Below are positions 5,230 through 10,119 of a DNA stretch of 10,119 bases, piece by piece (positions within the stretch are counted from its first letter, which is position 1; each line of letters starts with the position of its first letter). Both the position numbers and the translations under genes were made by a program. Origin of the DNA: Alphaproteobacteria bacterium (GTDB lineage Bacteria; Pseudomonadota; Alphaproteobacteria; Puniceispirillales; Puniceispirillaceae); NCBI GenBank assembly GCA_011525265.1, contig WTHV01000114.1, positions 1-10,119 on the forward strand, given 5' to 3'. Under the pieces are notes generated by a model. It was not told the origin of the DNA. It made no database searches and was given only the letters and a program-made list of their open reading frames with translations.

Positions 5230-6345
5230 ATGTCACAAATTAGACCCTATCGTATGATTGACAGGCGTAAGAGCCGCAAAATTCAGGTGGGTTCTGTGGC
5301 TGTTGGCGGCGATGCACCTATTTCTGTGCAGACAATGACAAATACGCTGACAACCGATATCACTGGCACATTAGATCAAATTCACAAAGCCGCAGAGGCA
5401 GGCGCCGATATTGTGCGCGTGTCTTGCCCTGATGAAGATAGCACAGCTGCCTTAAAGACAATTGTAAAACAAAGCCCCGTGCCAATTGTTGCCGATATTC
5501 ACTTCCATTATAAAAGAGCCATTGAAGCCGCCGCCGCAGGCGCTGCTTGTCTGCGCATTAATCCTGGCAATATCGGCTCGTCTGATCGTGTCAGAGAGGT
5601 GGTGAATGCCGCCAATGATACAGGTGCCTCTATTCGTATTGGGGTAAATGGTGGCTCTTTGGAAAAGCATTTGCTTGAAAAATATGCCGAACCTTGTCCT
5701 GAAGCCTTGGTGGAATCAGCCCTAGAACACGCGAAAATTTTACAAGATTTGGATTTTCACGAATTTAAAATCTCAGTCAAAGCCTCTGATCTATTCTTGG
5801 CCGTTGCTGCCTATCAACAGCTTGCCGAACAAATTGATTGCCCGCTACATATTGGCATCACAGAGGCAGGCGGCCTTCGCGCTGGGACAGTGAAATCATC
5901 TATTGGCCTTGGTAATTTATTATGGGCCGGTATTGGTGATACGATCCGTGTATCCTTATCAGCCGATCCTGCTGAAGAAGTCCGGGTGGCTTATGAGATG
6001 CTGAAATCACTTGGTTTGCGCAGGCGCGGTGTGACAGTTATTTCCTGTCCGTCTTGTGCACGCCAGCAATTTGACGTGATTAAAACAGTTCAAGAAATTG
6101 AAGAGCGCCTCGAACATATTAATGAGCCGCTTTCTGTCTCAATTATCGGCTGTGTGGTCAATGGCCCTGGTGAGGCACGCGAAACAGATATTGGCCTGAC
6201 TGGTGGCGGGCGTGGTACACATCAAATTTATGTGTCTGGTATGGCAGATCACCGCCTATCACATGATGATATTGTTGAACATGTTGTAGGTTTAGTCGAA
6301 GAACGTGCAGCACAGCTTAAAGCAGCAAGAAAAGAGCAAGAGTGA
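5230..6345 (+). CDS. ispG: (E)-4-hydroxy-3-methylbut-2-enyl-diphosphate synthase (IspG/GcpE)
   Basis: IspG is a 4Fe-4S enzyme that converts 2-C-methyl-D-erythritol 2,4-cyclodiphosphate to HMBPP, the penultimate step of the MEP isoprenoid pathway. The product has 371 residues, the usual bacterial length without the plant/chlamydial insert. The TIM-barrel part begins with the typical RRKSRKIQVGSVAVGGDAP (12-30) and QTMTNT (34-39). It includes VADIHFHY (87-94), LRINPGN (108-114) and ITEAGG (210-215). The cluster domain has C273-x2-C276 (SCPSCARQQFD) and C308 in GCVVNGPGEA, with E315 as the fourth-ligand glutamate. All catalytic residues are present. AAGG is 13 bases before the ATG. Its last base is shared with the hisS start, so the two are translationally coupled. 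Ubiquinone, made in part by the nearby UbiG, uses isoprenoid precursors from this pathway. Confidence 0.98.
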   Translation: MSQIRPYRMIDRRKSRKIQVGSVAVGGDAPISVQTMTNTLTTDITGTLDQIHKAAEAGADIVRVSCPDEDSTAALKTIVKQSPVPIVADIHFHYKRAIEAAAAGAACLRINPGNIGSSDRVREVVNAANDTGASIRIGVNGGSLEKHLLEKYAEPCPEALVESALEHAKILQDLDFHEFKISVKASDLFLAVAAYQQLAEQIDCPLHIGITEAGGLRAGTVKSSIGLGNLLWAGIGDTIRVSLSADPAEEVRVAYEMLKSLGLRRRGVTVISCPSCARQQFDVIKTVQEIEERLEHINEPLSVSIIGCVVNGPGEARETDIGLTGGGRGTHQIYVSGMADHRLSHDDIVEHVVGLVEERAAQLKAARKEQE

Positions 6346-7598
6346 TGCAAATATTACAGCCTGTTCGTGGAACAAGTGATCTTCTGCCGACGGATAAAGC
6401 GCGCCAAAATAAGGTCATAGAGACCGCAAAGCGCATTGCTCATGGCTATGGGTTTCAAGATATGGCAACGCCTATTTTTGAATTCACAGATGTGTTTCGC
6501 CGCCCCCTAGGTGATGCGTCCGATGTGGTGTCGAAAGAGACCTATAGCTTTGAAGATAGAGGCGGGACAGAAATCACATTACGTCCTGAAAATACAGCCT
6601 CTGTGATGCGGGCCGTTATCTCTAATGGTCTGACGCAAACGCTGCCACAAAAATATATTTATGCTGGTCCGATGTTCCGTTATGAGCGCCCGCAAAAGGG
6701 CAGGATGCGCCAATTTCACCAAATTGGGGTTGAGCTTATCGGCCCTTCCTCGGCACTTGCTGATGCAGAAGTTATCGCTTGCGGGGCAGATTTCCTGTCT
6801 TCATTAGGCGTGCTAGATGATTGCACATTACATTTAAACAGCCTTGGTGATACCCAAAGCCGCGATGCTTATCGCACCGCATTGGTGTCTTTTTTAGAAA
6901 ATTATCAAGACGATTTGAGTGCTGATAGTCAAAGACGGCTGACGCAAAACCCGTTGCGTATTTTGGATTCGAAAGATGCCAAAGATAAAGAGATAGTCGC
7001 AGATGCACCGCAATTATCAGATTATCTCAATGATGCGTCAAAGGCGCATTATGATTTGCTGATTAATGCGCTTGATAAGGCCAATATTGATTTTGTTGCC
7101 GATCCGTTATTAGTGCGCGGGCTTGATTATTATTGTCACACAGCCTTTGAATTTATCACTGATAAGCTTGGTGCCCAAGGCACCGTTCTTGGTGGGGGGC
7201 GATATGATGGGCTAGCGGAAATGTTGGGCGGCCCACACCTGCCTGCTGTTGGGTTTGCCGCAGGCGTAGAGCGTCTCTCCTTATTAGTGGACGCCCCTGA
7301 TACCAAGACGACGGATATTTTGCTTGTTGTTATGGATACAGAGTTGCAAGCAGACGGCTTTGCCATTGCAAACCAATTGCGCCGTGCTGGTCACAGTGTT
7401 GATATGCCCTTTAGTGGCAATATTGCAAAGAAATTGAAACGTGCTGATAAAATTGGCGCAAAGCTTGCCCTATTGCTTGGCAGTCAAGAATTTGCCACTG
7501 GTGAGGTACAGCTAAAATCCATGGCAACAGGTGAGAGCGTCACAGTTGCATTAGACGGGCTTACAAGCCATCCACTTATCGCCGCATTATCCCAATAG
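6345..7598 (+). CDS. hisS: Histidine--tRNA ligase (HisRS)
   Basis: This class II synthetase charges tRNA-His. The product has 417 residues, normal length. The N-terminus QPVRGTSDLLP (5-15) is typical. Class II motif 2 is FRYERPQKGRMRQFHQIGVE (111-130), the histidine-specific motif is VRGLDYYCHTAFEF (257-270), and motif 3 lies in GGGRYDGL (283-290) with GFAAGVERL (303-311). The anticodon-binding domain follows from about 323 (TDILLVV). The ATG at 6345 gives a one-base overlap with the ispG stop (TGATG). A GTG three bases earlier is also possible and would add one residue. Motif 2 is the common bacterial form, unlike the divergent HisRS of many alphaproteobacteria. Its place after ispG is the same as in E. 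coli. Confidence 0.98.
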   Translation: MQILQPVRGTSDLLPTDKARQNKVIETAKRIAHGYGFQDMATPIFEFTDVFRRPLGDASDVVSKETYSFEDRGGTEITLRPENTASVMRAVISNGLTQTLPQKYIYAGPMFRYERPQKGRMRQFHQIGVELIGPSSALADAEVIACGADFLSSLGVLDDCTLHLNSLGDTQSRDAYRTALVSFLENYQDDLSADSQRRLTQNPLRILDSKDAKDKEIVADAPQLSDYLNDASKAHYDLLINALDKANIDFVADPLLVRGLDYYCHTAFEFITDKLGAQGTVLGGGRYDGLAEMLGGPHLPAVGFAAGVERLSLLVDAPDTKTTDILLVVMDTELQADGFAIANQLRRAGHSVDMPFSGNIAKKLKRADKIGAKLALLLGSQEFATGEVQLKSMATGESVTVALDGLTSHPLIAALSQ

Positions 7599-7614
7599 AA
7601 AGTCAGTAACTCTC

Positions 7615-8694
7615 ATGTCATTAGAAGAGAATATGGATAAGGTGCTTGCGCGCCGTGTTGAAATTGAAGACAAGCTTGCCCAATCAGCTGACCTTAGCTC
7701 AGATGAGCTGACAAAATTATCGCGCGAATTAGCAGATGTGCGGCCAGTCGCCGAACAAATTGAAGTCGTGCGCGGCCTTCAGCAAGCGTTAGCAGATGCC
7801 AAGATGCTCGCAGAAGAAAGTGATGGCGATCCTGAAATGGCAGAGATGGCAGAGCTTGAAATTGAAGAGATTACACCGCAAATCCCCGAAGAAGAGCATA
7901 AGTTAAAATTATTACTTCTGCCAAAAGATGCCGATGATGCGCGTAATGCTATTTTAGAAGTGCGCGCTGGTACAGGCGGTGATGAGGCCGCCTTATTTGC
8001 GGGTGATTTATTTGGGATGTATCAACGTATGTCATCGCGCTATGGCTGGCGGTTCGAGGTTATGGAAGTCTCTGAGACTGGCATTGGCGGCTATAAAGAA
8101 GCCACAGCGACAATTTCTGGCCAAGATGTGTTTGCGCGTTTGAAATTTGAATCTGGTGTCCACCGCGTTCAGCGCGTACCAGAAACAGAAACAGGCGGGC
8201 GTATTCATACCTCAGCCGCCACTGTGGCGGTTTTGCCGGAGGTTGAAGATGTTGACATTGAGCTGAATGAAACAGATTTGCGCATAGATGTTTTCCGCGC
8301 ATCTGGTCCAGGTGGTCAGTCTGTGAATACCACAGATTCAGCTGTTCGCATCACCCACTTGCCAACAGGCATTGTGGTCTCTCAGCAGGATGAAAAATCA
8401 CAGCATAAGAACAGAGCCAAAGCGATGAAAATTCTTCGTGCGCGTATCTATGACGCCGAACGAGCGCGTCAAGAAGCAGAGCGTGCCGCCTCTCGTAAAG
8501 GGCAGGTAGGCTCTGGCGATAGATCAGAACGTATTCGGACCTATAATTTCCCGCAAGGCCGTGTCACAGATCACCGTATCAATCTGACACTTTATAAGCT
8601 TGATAAAATCTTGGCAGGTGAGGCGATTGATGAGGTGATTGATGCGCTAGCCTCTGAAGATCAAGCCGCACGTCTTGCGGATGGCATGGCATAA
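7615..8694 (+). CDS. prfA: Peptide chain release factor 1 (RF1)
   Basis: RF1 recognises UAA and UAG in the ribosomal A site and triggers release of the peptide. The product has 359 residues, as usual. The coiled N-terminal domain spans about 1-100. The core contains AGTGGDEAALFAGDL (118-132). The stop-codon reading motif is PET (189-191), the PxT form of RF1 rather than the SPF of RF2, within VPETETGGRIHTSAATVAVLPE. The catalytic GGQ is at 233-235 in SGPGGQSVNTTDSAVRITH; Q235 is the target of PrmC. It starts 16 bases after hisS. An ATG at 7633 has a better Shine-Dalgarno (AGAAGAG), but the N-terminus MSLEENMDKV aligns with alphaproteobacterial RF1, so 7615 is kept. The stop is TAA, readable by both factors. 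Confidence 0.98.
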   Translation: MSLEENMDKVLARRVEIEDKLAQSADLSSDELTKLSRELADVRPVAEQIEVVRGLQQALADAKMLAEESDGDPEMAEMAELEIEEITPQIPEEEHKLKLLLLPKDADDARNAILEVRAGTGGDEAALFAGDLFGMYQRMSSRYGWRFEVMEVSETGIGGYKEATATISGQDVFARLKFESGVHRVQRVPETETGGRIHTSAATVAVLPEVEDVDIELNETDLRIDVFRASGPGGQSVNTTDSAVRITHLPTGIVVSQQDEKSQHKNRAKAMKILRARIYDAERARQEAERAASRKGQVGSGDRSERIRTYNFPQGRVTDHRINLTLYKLDKILAGEAIDEVIDALASEDQAARLADGMA

Positions 8695-8701
8695 GCAGGC
8701 A

Positions 8702-9565
8702 ATGATAGAGGTCGGCAGAACAGGTGAAGCGCGATTTTTATTGAATGATCTCGCAAAACAACTCTCCGATGCACAGATTGAATCGCCAAGACGTGATGCC
8801 AATCTGTTATTGCAAATGGCATTAGAAACTGATGAGCCTGTTTTGATGCATCATGAGGTGACACTTGATGAGAGCGCCCATCAGCGTCTAATCACCTTGA
8901 TAGAAGAACGCAAAAAAGGCTGTCCTATTAGCCGATTGCGTGGGAGCCGTGAATTTTACTCTCTTACTTTTGCGTTAAATGACGCAACATTGGACCCGCG
9001 CCCTGATTCTGAGACGCTTGTTGATGAGGCGATTAAGGCTTGTGCGGATAAATCATGGCATATTGCAGATTTTGGGACAGGCTCAGGCTGTTTGCTTATT
9101 TCTGTCTTAAAACATTGTCAGAATGCTACAGGTGTTGGGCTTGATATTGCCCCTCAATCTATCGCACTTGCCGCGCGCAATGCCACAGATAATGATGTTG
9201 CTGATAGAAGCACCTTCCTTATATCTGATTGGGATGAGGCGCTGGTATCTGATCAGCGTTTTGATATGATCCTCTCAAACCCGCCTTATATTGCAAGCGG
9301 GGATGAGGCGAGCCTCTCACCAGAGGTGCGCCTTTATGATCCGCCCGCAGCACTTTATGGTGGTGAGTCTGGTCTTGAGGCCTATCAACGTGTCATGGGG
9401 CTTATCGCGAATAGGCTGGTTAAGGGCGGCATTGCATTGGTTGAAATTGGACAAGGCCAAGAAGCAGATGTCACAAAAATCGCCGCACAATCAGCTTTGC
9501 GCCCCAATGGACAATTCTCTGACTTAGCAGGCATTATTCGGGTCTTAAAATTTGTCAAAGCTTAG
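8702..9565 (+). CDS. prmC: Release factor glutamine methyltransferase PrmC (HemK)
   Basis: PrmC uses SAM to N5-methylate the glutamine of the GGQ motif in RF1 and RF2, raising termination efficiency. The product has 287 residues. The helical N-terminal domain includes IESPRRDANLLL (26-37). A linker follows with LRGSREFYSLTF (79-90) and DPRPDSETLVD (98-108), the typical RPxTE region. The Rossmann domain has motif I IADFGTGSGCLLIS (121-134), VGLDIAPQSIALAARNA (145-161) and the signature NPPY (193-196) within LSNPPYIASG. YDPPAALYGGESGLE (212-226) is also family-typical. The frame is open further up, with an ATG at 8681 overlapping prfA. 8702 is preferred because it has an AGG nearby and gives the usual N-terminus 7 bases after the prfA stop. 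Pairing with prfA supports the function. Confidence 0.97.
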   Translation: MIEVGRTGEARFLLNDLAKQLSDAQIESPRRDANLLLQMALETDEPVLMHHEVTLDESAHQRLITLIEERKKGCPISRLRGSREFYSLTFALNDATLDPRPDSETLVDEAIKACADKSWHIADFGTGSGCLLISVLKHCQNATGVGLDIAPQSIALAARNATDNDVADRSTFLISDWDEALVSDQRFDMILSNPPYIASGDEASLSPEVRLYDPPAALYGGESGLEAYQRVMGLIANRLVKGGIALVEIGQGQEADVTKIAAQSALRPNGQFSDLAGIIRVLKFVKA

Positions 9566-9572
9566 CTTTTTT
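9557..9572 (+). terminator. Weak intrinsic terminator candidate at the end of prmC
   Basis: AAAGC (9557-9561) and GCTTT (9565-9569) form a short stem around TTA, followed by TTT, giving six T in a row in total. The prmC TAG is in the loop and the right arm. The stem is only 5 pairs with a 3-base loop, so this is tentative; the 150-base gap before the next gene makes an operon end here plausible. Confidence 0.35.
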
Positions 9573-9667
9573 ACTTGAACTAACAGCCTATTTAGCGGTA
9601 GGGTGTTGAGGTGAGTGCGTGTCACAAGATGAAAGACAGCATTGTTCACTTTTTCCGTTAAACAACT

Positions 9668-9706
9668 TTTACTGAAATTTGCCTGCCGAAGGGCGGCTCT
9701 AGTAAA
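9668..9706 (+). promoter_or_regulatory. Possible stem-loop just before the DUF4167 gene
   Basis: TTTACT (9668-9673) is complementary to AGTAAA (9701-9706). Nested inside, GCC-T-GCC (9681-9687) pairs with GGCGGC (9692-9697) around a GAAG loop. The structure ends 9 bases before the ATG at 9716, so it would crowd the ribosome site in the mRNA. It is the only evident structure in the 9566-9715 gap, where I see no convincing promoter. Confidence 0.35.
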
Positions 9707-9715
9707 CGGATTATT

Positions 9716-10119
9716 ATGAGACAAAATCAAAACGCAAAACGTTCGCGCGGCCGTGGTCGTCGCTCTGGCAATTCAGGCCAAAATAGCTTTAACCGTAATA
9801 CCACTTTTGAATCAAATGGCCCAGAGGGTCGTTTGCGTGGTAATGCGCAACAGCTTTTTGAAAAATACACATCACTTGCCCATGATGCACAATCATCTGG
9901 CGATCGCGTATTATTCGAAGCCAACAGCCAGTTCGCTGACCATTATTATCGCATTCACCAATCTATTCTGGCTAATGCGGAACAGCGTCGCCAGAATGAT
10001 GAACGCGCCAATGGTAAAAAAGGCCAAGGCCGCAATGAAGCTGGGGCAGAGGCAAAAGCAGACGGTGCTGAAGCTGAAGAGGTTGTTGTTACATCTCCAA
10101 AAGCTGAGTCAGCTGACAC
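9716..10119 (+). CDS. DUF4167 family protein (3' end outside window)
   Basis: The first 134 residues of a DUF4167 protein are present; the frame is open to the window end. The family is nearly universal in alphaproteobacteria and its function is unknown to me. The N-terminus is strongly basic with RSRGRGRRSGN (9-19), suggesting nucleic-acid, most likely RNA, binding. The conserved core runs from about 31 to 85: FESNGPEGRLRGNAQQLFEKY, then DAQSSGDRV and FADHYYRIHQSI. After about residue 95 it becomes a charged Ala/Glu/Lys/Gln-rich, probably disordered tail. The ATG at 9716 gives the expected N-terminus, with only a weak CGGA upstream. It follows prmC by 150 bases, a neighbourhood typical of alphaproteobacteria; in many relatives clpB comes next. 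Confidence 0.9.
   Translation, partial: MRQNQNAKRSRGRGRRSGNSGQNSFNRNTTFESNGPEGRLRGNAQQLFEKYTSLAHDAQSSGDRVLFEANSQFADHYYRIHQSILANAEQRRQNDERANGKKGQGRNEAGAEAKADGAEAEEVVVTSPKAESAD

Noticed and set aside
9727..9924. 65-codon minus-strand frame
   Set aside because: Antisense to the start of the DUF4167 gene, whose forward frame matches a known family.
1..10119. Mobile element, CRISPR array, prophage, toxin-antitoxin or other accessory system
   Set aside because: All sizeable frames belong to housekeeping families. No transposase, spaced repeats, tRNA-linked attachment sites or sharp shift in composition was seen.

Overview
The window is a stretch of chromosomal housekeeping DNA from an alphaproteobacterium. 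Evidence is the ubiG/lysC divergent pair, the prfA-prmC-DUF4167 order, the alphaproteobacterial families DUF1178 and DUF4167, and protein sequences of that flavour throughout. Base composition is moderate, around half GC or slightly below by eye. HisRS has the ordinary bacterial motif 2 rather than the divergent type of Rhizobiales, Rhodobacterales and Caulobacterales. That points to a Rhodospirillales-like, Rickettsiales-side or SAR116-like lineage. The lineage guess is inference.

Layout. Positions 2-1054 hold the C-terminal ~350 residues of SecA, ending in its zinc-binding tail. A DUF1178 protein follows at 1103-1627. Convergent to it on the minus strand is the ubiquinone O-methyltransferase gene ubiG (2379 down to 1645). 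From a shared upstream region lysC (aspartokinase, 2597-3817) runs rightward, preceded by a strong imperfect hairpin. After a likely lysC terminator and an AT-rich inverted repeat comes a rightward block: a RodZ-like membrane protein (4042-5100), ispG (5230-6345), hisS (6345-7598), prfA (7615-8694) and prmC (8702-9565). ispG/hisS overlap by one base, and the hisS/prfA and prfA/prmC gaps are 16 and 7 bases. A DUF4167 protein starts at 9716 and is cut by the window end.

How the genes relate. prfA and prmC are a functional pair: PrmC methylates the glutamine of the GGQ motif of the release factor encoded just upstream. rodZ-ispG-hisS is the same order known from E. coli, here joined to the alphaproteobacterial lysC/prfA-prmC neighbourhood. 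The other genes serve protein export (SecA), respiration (UbiG), the aspartate amino-acid family (LysC), isoprenoid synthesis (IspG) and cell shape (RodZ-like).

I found no mobile element, CRISPR array, tRNA, rRNA or defence system, and no novel multigene system. The less ordinary signals are regulatory: the lysC leader hairpin, a likely internal start for a separate aspartokinase beta subunit, a palindrome before rodZ, and possible structured leaders before ispG and the DUF4167 gene.
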